A stretch of DNA of 12,231 nucleotides. Origin: Clostridiales bacterium (GTDB taxonomy: Bacteria; Bacillota; Clostridia; Oscillospirales; Oscillospiraceae). Shown piece after piece: positions 6,577 through 12,231 of this stretch (positions are counted from its first letter, which is position 1; the number at the start of each line of letters is the position of its first letter). The notes under the pieces are model-generated. The model did not search any database. It saw only the letters and a list, made by a program, of their open reading frames with translations, and was not told where the DNA came from. The stretch covers positions 1 through 12,231 of the forward strand of contig JAJPXR010000202.1 in assembly GCA_021205375.1 (NCBI GenBank), read 5' to 3'. A program made the translations under genes and the position numbers.

Positions 6577-6581
6577 TCTTT

Positions 6582-6613
6582 CTAGCAACTAACCACTGGC
6601 AACTAGCAACTAA
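6582..6613 (-). repeat. TTAGTTGC short tandem repeat downstream of era
   Basis: The minus strand reads TTAGTTGCTAGTTGCCAGTGG, then TTAGTTGCTAG: imperfect copies of an AGTTGC(C/T) unit, related in style to the TTAGCTG repeats. It sits beside the outer end of the R5 tail, about 112 bases after the era stop. Confidence 0.5.
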
Positions 6614-6725
6614 AATACGCGGCTGATTCAAAGCAATAGCCAGCTTTTCTCATGCACAAGCCCTGTCCGTTGGGGTTAGGCTGTGAGGATTCGACCGGGT
6701 TTATGTCTGGAAATGAACGGCTGGG

Positions 6726-7622
6726 TCAGTCCTCCCGGTAGCCGAAGTTGTGGATGGCGGTCAGGCTGTCCCGCCAGTTCTCCTTGACCTTCACCCAGGT
6801 CTGGAGGTAGACCTTGGCCCCCATGAAGCGCTCCATGTCCCGCCGGGCGGCAGTGGAGATACTTTTCAGCATGGTGCCGTTTTTGCCAATGATGATGCCC
6901 TTGTGGCTGGCCTTTTCGCAGAAGATGGTGGCCTCCACGTCGATGATGCCGTCGTCCCGCTCGGCGAAGCGGGTGATCTCCACGGCAGTTCCGTGGGGGA
7001 TCTCCTTGTTCAGCCGCAGCAACAGCTTCTCCCGCAAAATCTCCGCCATCATCTGGCGCTCAGGCTGGTCGGTGGTCATGTCGTCCGGGAAGAGCTGGGG
7101 ACCTTCGGGCAACAGACCCCCCAACGTGTCCAGCAGCTCATCCACGCCGTCCTTTTTGGCGGCGGAGAGGGGGATAATGGCCTCAAACCGGCACTGCTCC
7201 TGGTAGGCGGCGATGACCTCCAGCAGCTTGTCCTTGTTGTCCAGCAGGTCGATCTTGTTGATGACCAGCACGGCGGGGACCTTCAGCGCCTGGATGCGCT
7301 GCATGAGCTGCATCTCCGGCTCGCCGGGGGTGGGGATGGGTTCCACCACCAGCACCGCCGCGTCCACGGAATCGATGCTGGCCCGGACCACGCCGTCCAT
7401 ATACTCCCCCAGCCGGTTGCGGGCCTTGTGGAGACCGGGGGTGTCGGTAAAGACAAACTGCTTGTCCCCCCGGTTGACGATGCCGGTGATGCGGTTCCGG
7501 GTGGTCTGGGGCTTGTGGCTGACGATTGCCACCTTTTCCCCCACCAGGGCGTTGAGCAGGGTGGACTTGCCCACGTTGGGGCGGCCCACGATGGTGATGA
7601 TGCCGGAATAGTTGATGTTCAT
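6726..7622 (-). CDS. era: GTPase Era
   Basis: The product has 298 residues, standard for Era. The GTPase domain shows G1 GRPNVGKS at 13-20, the switch-I TTRNRI segment at 40-45, G3 DTPG at 60-63, G4 NKID at 122-125 and G5 SAAKKDG at about 153. The C-terminal KH domain (about 205-285) carries GIIIGKNG, the RNA-binding GxxG loop. Era binds the 3' end of 16S rRNA and assists 30S assembly, in step with YbeY, which is encoded two genes upstream. AGAGG lies five bases before the ATG. After the TGA stop there are about 110 bases with no recognisable feature and then a short tandem repeat and copy R5. Upstream lies R6, so era may depend on readthrough of that repeat or on a weak promoter that I could not define. 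Confidence 0.98.
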   Translation of the reverse strand: MNINYSGIITIVGRPNVGKSTLLNALVGEKVAIVSHKPQTTRNRITGIVNRGDKQFVFTDTPGLHKARNRLGEYMDGVVRASIDSVDAAVLVVEPIPTPGEPEMQLMQRIQALKVPAVLVINKIDLLDNKDKLLEVIAAYQEQCRFEAIIPLSAAKKDGVDELLDTLGGLLPEGPQLFPDDMTTDQPERQMMAEILREKLLLRLNKEIPHGTAVEITRFAERDDGIIDVEATIFCEKASHKGIIIGKNGTMLKSISTAARRDMERFMGAKVYLQTWVKVKENWRDSLTAIHNFGYRED

Positions 7623-7686
7623 AAATACCTCTTTTTATGGGTGGTTGTGCCCTCTTTTGCTGAAAGCATAATTTATCGCGGCACGC

Positions 7687-7863
7687 AAACCCCTCCGTCA
7701 CGGCTTTCGCCGTGCCACCTCCCCTTTCAGGGCAGGGAGCGAAGCGGAAGTGCCGCTTGACGGCGGAGGCAAGAGGGGTGGCCGGTTGCGGAATGGCAGT
7801 TTTTTCGCAGAAAACCTGCACTATTCTTGGCAAAATTGCTGGCCCTGCAATAAGCACGATCCA
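7687..7863 (+). repeat. Palindromic repeat copy R6 with long core and tail A
   Basis: The order is outer arm AACCCCTCCGT, hairpin CACGGC-TTTC-GCCGTG, a 52-bp core (7718-7769) that starts CCTCCCCTTTCAGGG and ends GACGGCGGAGG, then CAAGAGGGGT, a diverged tail A (GGCCGGTTGCGGAA), and an AT-rich stretch with a T-rich/A-rich hairpin near 7796-7822. The core contains the hairpin AAGCGG-AAGTG-CCGCTT. The core is reversed relative to the outer arm when compared with R2 and R5. The stretch after the core aligns with the right flank of R4 up to the TTAGCTG repeat. Bases 7623-7686, before the arm, hold only the era leader. Confidence 0.85.
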
Positions 7864-7889
7864 GGCTAATGGCTAACAGCTAATAGCTC
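7864..7889 (-). repeat. TTAGCTG short tandem repeat after the YcxB-like gene
   Basis: The minus strand reads GAGCTATTAGCTGTTAGCCATTAGCC, three imperfect TTAGCTG-like units, 18 bases after the TGA stop of the YcxB-like gene and at the end of repeat copy R6. Confidence 0.65.
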
Positions 7890-7907
7890 AAATTGCACAT
7901 TATTTTG

Positions 7908-8534
7908 TCACGCCGGGTTTTCTGCGCTCTCGTCCAAATTTTCCACAGACATGGCGTCGCCCAGATAGACGTAGAGCAGCTCCTTCAAATCCTCTTCCTC
8001 GTCCTCGTCCAGGCTGTCCTGCCGGAATACGATGGCCTGCCCAGCGACTTCCATCATATAACAGCCGTCCTCCAGCCACCAACCGGTGATCTCCTCCCAC
8101 TTGAACAGGGCCTCCTGGCCGTTCAGGGTCAGGGTGATGCCGTCGTCGGAGATAACGTAGTGCCACGCCTGGCCCAGGTAGGGCTGCATCCGCCGCTCCA
8201 TCGTGTCGATCAGCGGAGTGCGGAGATACCGCAGCAGGGTGATTGCCATGATGACCATGATGATGATCATCACCGGCCCGCGGGTGGTGTTGGTCTTGGT
8301 GATGAAGTAGGTGTAGGCCAGGTAAGCCGCCAGCACCAGAATGGCGATGGCAAGGCCGGTGTAGATGGGGCGGCGCTTCTCGCTCTTTTGGTCCCGGCGG
8401 ACGGCGCTTTTTGCCAGCACATGGACCAGCCGCTCGTCGATGACGGTGGTGGTCTCCACGATGGGGCGGGATTCCTCCTCATCCATTTCCTCGATGGTGA
8501 CGTTCATGGTCTCGTTTTGTTCCTGTTCGCTCAT
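7908..8534 (-). CDS. YcxB-like two-helix membrane protein
   Basis: The product has 208 residues. A soluble acidic N-terminus (1-50) is followed by two hydrophobic helices at about 57-78 and 87-105, then a cytoplasmic domain with YVISDDGITLTLNG, FKWEEITGWW and QAIVFRQDSLDEDEEEDLKELL. The ligand-like FxWxxI segment after paired helices is typical of the YcxB-like C-terminal domain family, whose function is unknown. The N-terminus and the C-terminal 35 residues are strongly acidic. AAGGAAG lies about nine bases before the ATG. It occupies the position between ybeY and era where many Clostridia carry diacylglycerol kinase or cytidine deaminase genes; neither is present here. Its place in the operon suggests co-expression, not a proven link to rRNA processing. 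Confidence 0.8.
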   Translation of the reverse strand: MSEQEQNETMNVTIEEMDEEESRPIVETTTVIDERLVHVLAKSAVRRDQKSEKRRPIYTGLAIAILVLAAYLAYTYFITKTNTTRGPVMIIIMVIMAITLLRYLRTPLIDTMERRMQPYLGQAWHYVISDDGITLTLNGQEALFKWEEITGWWLEDGCYMMEVAGQAIVFRQDSLDEDEEEDLKELLYVYLGDAMSVENLDESAENPA

Positions 8535-8582
8535 GGGTTCGCTTCCTTTGTAAATTTGATGTTGCTTTTATAGGTATCTCTT

Positions 8583-8605
8583 GGAATCGGCCTTGCGGTG
8601 ATTCC
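8583..8605. other. Small hairpin between ybeY and the YcxB-like gene
   Basis: GGAATC and GATTCC form a 6-bp stem with an 11-base GC-rich loop in the 95-base gap. There is no T-tract on the minus strand after it, so it is not a convincing terminator. It lies between the TTAGCTG repeat and the next gene, the place where a GC-rich core sits in other gaps. Confidence 0.35.
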
Positions 8606-8613
8606 GGGGGGTG

Positions 8614-8633
8614 ACTAACAGCTAACAGCTCAT
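8614..8633 (-). repeat. TTAGCTG short tandem repeat at the ybeY stop
   Basis: The minus strand reads GATGAGCTGTTAGCTGTTAGTC: two full GCTGTTA units begin directly after the ybeY TGA. The same unit is found at the 3' ends of recO and the YcxB-like gene. Here no GC-rich core follows. Confidence 0.65.
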
Positions 8634-9124
8634 CTGGGTACTCCCAGCGCGTTCATAATGGCCTCTTCCCGCGCCCGCATCTGCCGCTTCATGGGGCCGT
8701 CGTCCCCGTCCATGTGGTCGTAGCCCAGCAGGTGGAGGACGGAGTGGACTGCCAGATAGCCCAGCTCCCGCCGGACGCTGTGGCCGTACTCCTCCGCCTG
8801 AGACTGCGCCCGCTGGTAGGAGATGACCATGTCCCCCAGGGGCAGCAGCCCGGTGGCGGGGTCAGTCTCCGCCGTCTCCGGGGTGGGGGGGACCCCCGGC
8901 TCCAACTGGAACATGGGGAAGGAGAGCACGTCGGTGGGCCGGTCCACCCCCCGCTGCTCCCGGTTGATTGCGTGGATGCCCGCGTCGTCGGTGATGAGCA
9001 CGTCCACCTCGCAGCCCACCGCGACCCCCTCCTGCTCCAGAGCGGCGCAGATGCAGGTCTCCAGCAGGTCGGCATAGGGAAACGGCTCCTCCAGCTCGGA
9101 TTCCAAAATGATTTCGTGGTTCAT
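8630..9124 (-). CDS. ybeY: Endoribonuclease YbeY (rRNA maturation factor)
   Basis: The product has 164 residues from the chosen start. The metal-binding signature H-x3-H-x5-H is visible as HSVLHLLGYDH (His127, His131, His137), preceded by NREQRGVDRPTDVLSFP, the conserved substrate-side motif. YbeY is a zinc-dependent endoribonuclease involved in 16S rRNA 3' end maturation and ribosome quality control in the cytoplasm. The start at 9124 was chosen because GAGGG lies eight bases upstream; a start five codons earlier (9139) would overlap the phoH stop by four bases (ATGA) but has only a poor site. Either way it is translationally close to phoH. The TGA stop is followed immediately by a TTAGCTG tandem repeat. 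Identification is secure; only the start is open. Confidence 0.96.
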   Translation of the reverse strand: MNHEIILESELEEPFPYADLLETCICAALEQEGVAVGCEVDVLITDDAGIHAINREQRGVDRPTDVLSFPMFQLEPGVPPTPETAETDPATGLLPLGDMVISYQRAQSQAEEYGHSVRRELGYLAVHSVLHLLGYDHMDGDDGPMKRQMRAREEAIMNALGVPR

Positions 9125-9135
9125 AACATTTTCCC

Positions 9136-10140
9136 TCATTTCCGGGGCTTGTCCGCCGGGTGCTTTTTGGGCGGGTTCCGGCGCTGCTCGTCCTCCTCGT
9201 AAGCCTGAATGATGCGCTGCACCAGAGCGTGGCGCACCACGTCGGCCCCGGTCAGGCGGCGAATGGCGATGTCCTCCACCCCGTTCAGCACCCGCATGGC
9301 CTCCTTCAGGCCGGAGGTCTGGTCTTTCGGCAGGTCGATCTGGGTGATGTCGCCGGTGATAACGATTTTGGAGCCGAAGCCCAGCCGGGTCAGGAACATC
9401 TTCATCTGCTCCCGGGAGGTGTTCTGGGCCTCGTCCAGGATGATGAACGAGTCGTCCAGCGTCCGGCCCCGCATATAGGCCAGGGGCGCCACCTCGATGT
9501 TGCCCCGCTCCACGTACTTCTCATAGGTCTCGCTGCCCAGCATTTCAAACAGGGCGTCATACAAGGGCCGCAGGTAGGGGTCCACCTTGCTCTGGAGGTC
9601 GCCGGGCAGGAAGCCCAGCCGCTCCCCGGCCTCCACCGCCGGGCGGGTGAGGATAATGCGGTTGACCTCCCGTGCCTTGAAGGCGGCCACCGCCGCCGCC
9701 ACCGCCAGGTAGGTTTTGCCGGTGCCCGCAGGCCCCACCCCCAGGGTGATGGTGTGGGTCTGGATATCCTTGACGTAGCGGGCCTGTCCCACGGTCTTGG
9801 CCTTGATGGGCTTGCCGTTGGCGGTGACACAGACCACGTCCTTCGCCATGTCGTTGATGCGCTCCTCCTGGCCCGCCCGGGCCAGGGAGATCATGTAGCG
9901 GATGTTCTGCTCGTTCAGCGGCTCGCCTCTGGCGATGAGGCTCATCAGGCCCTGGACGGTTTTCACCGCCAGCAGCACCTGCTCCGCCTCGCCGCTGATT
10001 TTCAGCTCTTCCTCCCGAATTAAGATTCGAACGGACAACTCCCGCTCGATGATGCGGATATTTTCATCAAAAGCGCCGAAGAGGGTGGCCGCTTCCTCCA
10101 TCCGCTCCAGACTGACGCGCTGTTCGATCAATGGGTTCAT
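9136..10140 (-). CDS. phoH: PhoH family P-loop NTPase
   Basis: The gene encodes 334 residues, within the PhoH range. The N-terminal region (about 1-110) has the FGAFDENIRIIE and ELKISG elements; the ATPase domain has Walker A GPAGTGKT at 136-143 and Walker B IILDEAQN at 233-240, followed by ITGDITQIDLP at about 261-271. PhoH proteins are cytoplasmic NTPases related to helicase motors and are linked to RNA metabolism; next to ybeY a role in RNA maturation is likely, but the substrate is not established. The chosen ATG at 10140 has AGGAG directly against it, which is too close for a normal ribosome binding site; Met14 (10101) has GGAG three bases upstream. The longer start keeps residues typical of the family. 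The stop overlaps a possible ybeY start (ATGA). Confidence 0.95.
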   Translation of the reverse strand: MNPLIEQRVSLERMEEAATLFGAFDENIRIIERELSVRILIREEELKISGEAEQVLLAVKTVQGLMSLIARGEPLNEQNIRYMISLARAGQEERINDMAKDVVCVTANGKPIKAKTVGQARYVKDIQTHTITLGVGPAGTGKTYLAVAAAVAAFKAREVNRIILTRPAVEAGERLGFLPGDLQSKVDPYLRPLYDALFEMLGSETYEKYVERGNIEVAPLAYMRGRTLDDSFIILDEAQNTSREQMKMFLTRLGFGSKIVITGDITQIDLPKDQTSGLKEAMRVLNGVEDIAIRRLTGADVVRHALVQRIIQAYEEDEQRRNPPKKHPADKPRK

Positions 10141-10164
10141 CTCCTGTCTCTCTGTGGTTGTGGT

Positions 10165-10244
10165 GGAAACCCCTCCGCCACCGCCTAAAGGCGGCGGCCC
10201 TCCTCCCCTTTCTGGGGAGGCAAGAGGGGTGGTCGGTTACGGAA
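10165..10244 (+). repeat. Palindromic repeat copy R7 (outer arm, core, tail A)
   Basis: This copy reads outer arm GGAAACCCCTCCGCCAC, hairpin CCGCC-TAAA-GGCGG, core hairpin CCTCCCC-TTTCT-GGGGAGG, then CAAGAGGGGT and tail A (GGTCGGTTACGGAA). It is nearly identical to R3. It forms the left end of the DUF559 cassette, and its outer end lies 24 bases upstream of the phoH start codon. Confidence 0.88.
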
Positions 10245-10665
10245 CGGTCTCTGGTTTAACATTAGGCCCGGAATTCTCCTGCGCGTGAATTTTTTTCATT
10301 CTATGTTGTATCATCGTGTGAATCTTATCACAAACGCTGCAAAACCGGGAATGAATGTCCAGATTTGTAAAACGAATCACTTCCAAGCCATATTGTTCCA
10401 GCAGCTCGGAGCGAATGGAATCATACTCCACGCCCTCTGTTGTATAATGTTGCGTTCCGTCAATTTCTATCACCAGTTTTGCAGACGAACAATAAAAATC
10501 AACGATATACCCGTCGATCACTCTCTGCCGGTACACTTTTACAGGATAGTCCTTCAAAAAAGCATACCACAGGCGGCTTTCTTCCGGCGTCATATTTTTC
10601 CGTAACATCCGTGCCCTTTCCTTTAATTCCTTATTGTAACCGGTGTAGGGTTTCGATTTGTCCAT
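10237..10665 (-). CDS. DUF559 / Vsr-like endonuclease-domain protein
   Basis: The gene encodes 142 residues. Residues about 14-120 match the DUF559 (PF04480) pattern: an RARMLRKNMTPEESRLWYAFL helix block, then RQRVIDGYIVDFYC, then AKLVIEIDGTQHY, then YDSIRSELLEQYGLEVIRFTN. Asp56, Glu67, Asp69 and His73 sit where the restriction-endonuclease-like fold of Vsr relatives carries its acidic active site. No partner methylase or RNA-guided component is nearby. The last 20 or so residues (KIHAQENSGPNVKPETVP) look like a non-conserved extension; the TAA stop and the last two codons lie in repeat tail A. A weak AAGG precedes the ATG by nine bases. Base composition is far more AT-rich than in all neighbours, suggesting transfer. 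Substrate and cellular role are unknown. No clear promoter was found, so it may be read from the yqfD operon. Confidence 0.85.
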   Translation of the reverse strand: MDKSKPYTGYNKELKERARMLRKNMTPEESRLWYAFLKDYPVKVYRQRVIDGYIVDFYCSSAKLVIEIDGTQHYTTEGVEYDSIRSELLEQYGLEVIRFTNLDIHSRFCSVCDKIHTMIQHRMKKIHAQENSGPNVKPETVP

Positions 10666-10713
10666 GATTCATGCCTTGTCTACTATATCTTGCTTTGAGC
10701 AAATACTCACGCC

Positions 10714-10788
10714 ATTTGTCAAGCACTATCCCCCTCGCCTCCCCTGAAAGGGGAGGGGGACCATGCGAAGCGTGGTGGAGGAGTTTCC
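10714..10788 (-). repeat. Palindromic repeat copy R8 (inverted, tail B)
   Basis: Read on the minus strand: outer arm GGAAACTCCTCCACCAC, merging into hairpin ACCACGC-TTC-GCATGGT, the short core CCTCCCC-TTTCA-GGGGAGG, then GCGAGGGGGATAGTGCTTGACA (tail B, in two parts: GCGAGGGGG and ATAGTGCTTGACA). It closes the right end of the DUF559 cassette, in opposite orientation to R7. R1 shares the GCTTCGCATGG hairpin. Confidence 0.85.
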
Positions 10789-10790
10789 CC

Positions 10791-10817
10791 GCATTGCACA
10801 TTGCAAATTGCTAATTC
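10791..10817 (-). repeat. Short tandem repeat at the yqfD stop
   Basis: The minus strand reads TTAGCAATTTGCAATGTGCAATGC: three imperfect copies of a TTTGCAAT/TGTGCAAT unit starting at the TTAG that supplies the yqfD stop. A related piece (TAATGTGCAATTTGAGC) follows the stop of the YcxB-like gene, so this is a dispersed short motif. Confidence 0.6.
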
Positions 10818-12010
10818 CCCAGCTCCACCGTCCTGCCGATCTGCTCCAAACACGAGGCCCGCAGGGTGCCGGTCAGCACGCCGTCCGTCTCTTCGAAGGT
10901 CAGCGTGTGTGAGAGGGCCTGCCCCTCCTCCCCCAGCAGGGCGGAGAGCCGGGTCTCCAGCACCCCGGTCAGGTAGTCCTCAGCGCTGGCGCGGTCCACG
11001 CTGGCGGAGGTCCGCTCGCCGGTGGCGACGGTCAAAGTCTCCCACGCCAGGGGCAAAACCGTCCCGCCCGGCAGAGTCAGGGCGTAAACTTTTTTTATTT
11101 TACCACAGGTCAGACCGGAAATGCCACTGTTTTGATAAAATTTGACCGAGCGTTTTAAAATTTTTAACGAATACAGGGTCCGCACGGTCTCCCCGGCCCT
11201 GGTTTCCGCCGTCAGGGGGGTGGCGGAGCGGAGGGTCCGGTTGGTCAGTGCCCAGACGTCCCCTTCCGCCCGGACCTGCCGGGAGGACAGCACCGTACCG
11301 CTGCCGTCGCCGCTCTCGTAGGTCTCCAGCCCGGAGATGAGGATTTCCCCTGCCAACACCGCCTGGCCCTCCTCCACCTGGGTCTTGCCCCGGACGGTGT
11401 CCACGTCCACCACCACCCCGTCCACAGCGGCCACGATGTCCGCCGCCGCCGCGGGGTCCTCCACCTCCGGGGCGGGAGTGGCCTCCCGCACCACCACCTC
11501 GGCGTAAACGCCGCTGATGTTGACCGACAGAAAGCTCAGCTCCCGCAGGTCCAGCAGGGCCTGATTTGCCAGCGCCCGGCAGTCTACGCTGGGGCCATAG
11601 GTGCCAATTCCGAATCCTAAGGAATCCAATTCGGTCAAAATGACGGAATTTGGGACAGCGGTGTTTCCCGTCACTTCAATGACCCAAACGAACTGGGACA
11701 GAATGACAGCGCAAAAAAGTGCGAAAACCAGTCCGGCGGCCAGGGCGTACCGCCGGCGGAACCGATACAAAAAGGCGGGCAAACCAAAGCGCTGCTCCAC
11801 CGTCAGTTCACACATGGCCCGCTCCGCCAGCGCCCTGGCCCGGCGAAGCTGCCAGGCGGGGAGGGTCAGACGGAGAACGTGGCCGCTCTCCCGTTCCACA
11901 GCCCAGAAGGGGAGACGTGCCGTGCCGCACAGGTTCAGGAACCGCTCCGGAAACGGCCCTTCCAGTCGGATTTGCACCGAACCGCCGATGAAATGGATGA
12001 TTTTCCTCAC
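10811..12010 (-). CDS. yqfD: Sporulation protein YqfD, membrane anchored
   Basis: The gene encodes 399 residues, close to the usual YqfD length. The start is GTG, with AAAGGCGGG upstream as a plausible ribosome binding site; no in-frame ATG lies nearby. An N-terminal domain of about 80 residues is followed by a basic stretch (RFRRRY) and one strong membrane helix at about residues 88-110. A long extracytoplasmic or forespore-facing part follows, with a VIEVTGNTAVP strand as in POTRA-like modules. YqfD is a sporulation protein in Bacillus and Clostridia; its biochemical activity is unknown. It follows yqfC directly. In many Clostridia phoH follows at once, but here the DUF559 cassette intervenes. 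The TAG stop is part of a TTAGCAATTTGCAATG-type short repeat. A stretch of the gene at about 11085-11175 is noticeably AT-rich but stays in frame. Confidence 0.93.
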   Translation of the reverse strand: MRKIIHFIGGSVQIRLEGPFPERFLNLCGTARLPFWAVERESGHVLRLTLPAWQLRRARALAERAMCELTVEQRFGLPAFLYRFRRRYALAAGLVFALFCAVILSQFVWVIEVTGNTAVPNSVILTELDSLGFGIGTYGPSVDCRALANQALLDLRELSFLSVNISGVYAEVVVREATPAPEVEDPAAAADIVAAVDGVVVDVDTVRGKTQVEEGQAVLAGEILISGLETYESGDGSGTVLSSRQVRAEGDVWALTNRTLRSATPLTAETRAGETVRTLYSLKILKRSVKFYQNSGISGLTCGKIKKVYALTLPGGTVLPLAWETLTVATGERTSASVDRASAEDYLTGVLETRLSALLGEEGQALSHTLTFEETDGVLTGTLRASCLEQIGRTVELGN

Positions 12011-12039
12011 GTTTTGCCCGCCTTTCTCCCGCCGTCCGG

Positions 12040-12231
12040 CTACTCCAGCTCCACGGTGCGGATGGTGCCCGTGATGAGCAGCGAGTCCCCGCTCATGGCC
12101 CCCAGGGTCAGCCCCTCCCCCCGGACCCCCACCACCAGCCGCCCGCCGCTGATGCTGCTCTCCACCGGGCCGGAAGACAGGATGCCCCGGTGATTTTCCC
12201 AGCGAAGTTCCCGTTTGCCCCCCAGCTCGAT
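12040..12231 (-). CDS. yqfC: Sporulation protein YqfC, C-terminal part (runs off window)
   Basis: Only the last 63 codons are inside the window; the 5' end lies beyond the right edge. The visible protein contains WENHRGILSSGPVES, followed by short alternating strands with GGRLVVGV and LLITGTIRTVELE before a TAG stop. The ENHRG(I/L)L segment and the closing strand-turn pattern match the YqfC family (about 90 residues, sporulation-associated). It ends 29 bases before the GTG start of yqfD, the usual yqfC-yqfD order in endospore formers, so the two are probably co-transcribed. The biochemical role of YqfC is not established. Identification rests on the remembered family motif plus gene context; the context makes it fairly safe. 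Confidence 0.85.
   Translation of the reverse strand: MELGGKRELRWENHRGILSSGPVESSISGGRLVVGVRGEGLTLGAMSGDSLLITGTIRTVELE

Larger units (their letters stand above)
10165..10788. mobile_element. DUF559 cassette bounded by inverted palindromic repeats
   Basis: A 624-bp unit between yqfD and phoH is bounded by 17-base inverted ends: GGAAACCCCTCCGCCAC at 10165-10181 and the complement of GGAAACTCCTCCACCAC at 10772-10788 (15 of 17 identical). Inside each end lies a GC-rich core hairpin of the local repeat family (R7 and R8), then tail A on the left and tail B on the right, and in the middle one gene, the DUF559 protein on the minus strand. The interior is AT-rich (21 of 60 bases are G or C at 10441-10500) whereas flanking phoH is very GC-rich (46 of 60 at 9601-9660). 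No target-site duplication could be recognised. Whether the unit moves is inference from the repeated ends, composition and insertion into a conserved gene order. Confidence 0.5.

Noticed and set aside
6664..6715. tRNA-like GTCGAATCC sequence downstream of era
   Set aside because: It resembles a T-loop, but the flanking bases do not form a T-stem and no acceptor or anticodon arm can be built.
6750..7760. Plus-strand open frame of 336 codons opposite era
   Set aside because: Antisense shadow of era that runs on into repeat R6; no family features.
10666..10725. Promoter for the DUF559 gene (TTGACA and TATAGT)
   Set aside because: The two boxes are 29 bases apart, far too long for a sigma-A promoter, and no better -10 lies at the right distance from TTGACA.
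1..10788. CRISPR array
   Set aside because: The repeats are dispersed singly or in inverted pairs over the window, are modular and lack regular spacers; no cas gene is present.
11085..11175. AT-rich patch in yqfD as an insertion
   Set aside because: The frame stays open and encodes Lys, Phe, Tyr and Asn codons in a plausible stretch of the protein; total length is normal for YqfD.

Overview
This window is a compact, minus-strand run of housekeeping genes from a GC-rich Gram-positive spore former. Gene order and families (yqfC-yqfD-phoH-ybeY-era-yqzL-recO, then mutS2, an HPr-like gene and uvrC) are those of Clostridia. The high GC of the coding DNA (46 of 60 bases in one phoH stretch) suggests the Oscillospiraceae. 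The family assignment is inference; no rRNA or other taxonomic marker is present.

Layout from the right edge in the direction of transcription: the 3' end of yqfC; yqfD (sporulation); an inserted low-GC cassette carrying a DUF559 (Vsr-like) endonuclease gene; phoH; ybeY, which overlaps phoH; a two-helix YcxB-like membrane protein; era; a possible 20-codon ORF; yqzL, which overlaps recO; recO; mutS2; an HPr-like gene with its own promoter and terminator; and uvrC. The theme is RNA maturation and ribosome assembly (PhoH, YbeY, Era), sporulation (YqfC, YqfD) and DNA repair or ribosome rescue (RecO, MutS2, UvrC). The HPr-like protein keeps Ser46 but has Tyr instead of the catalytic His15, so it looks like a Crh-type regulator and not a PTS phosphocarrier.

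Almost every longer intergenic gap holds a member of one family of GC-rich, hairpin-built repeats; I count eight copies (R1 to R8). Each is assembled from interchangeable parts: an outer arm (GGAAACCCCTCCGCCAC-like), a variable small hairpin, a core hairpin (CCTCCCC-TTTCA-GGGGAGG) with or without a 33-bp extension, one of two AT-rich tails (tail A, starting near GGTCGGTTACGG; tail B, GATAGTGCTTGTC-like), and often a TTAGCTG-type short tandem repeat at the stop codon of the preceding gene. Copies also occur as inverted pairs. Two pairs enclose about 100 noncoding bases; the third pair encloses the DUF559 gene, whose stop codon lies inside tail A. This suggests a mobile or homing-like element family with a DUF559-coding member and noncoding relatives, and it is the most interesting system in the window.
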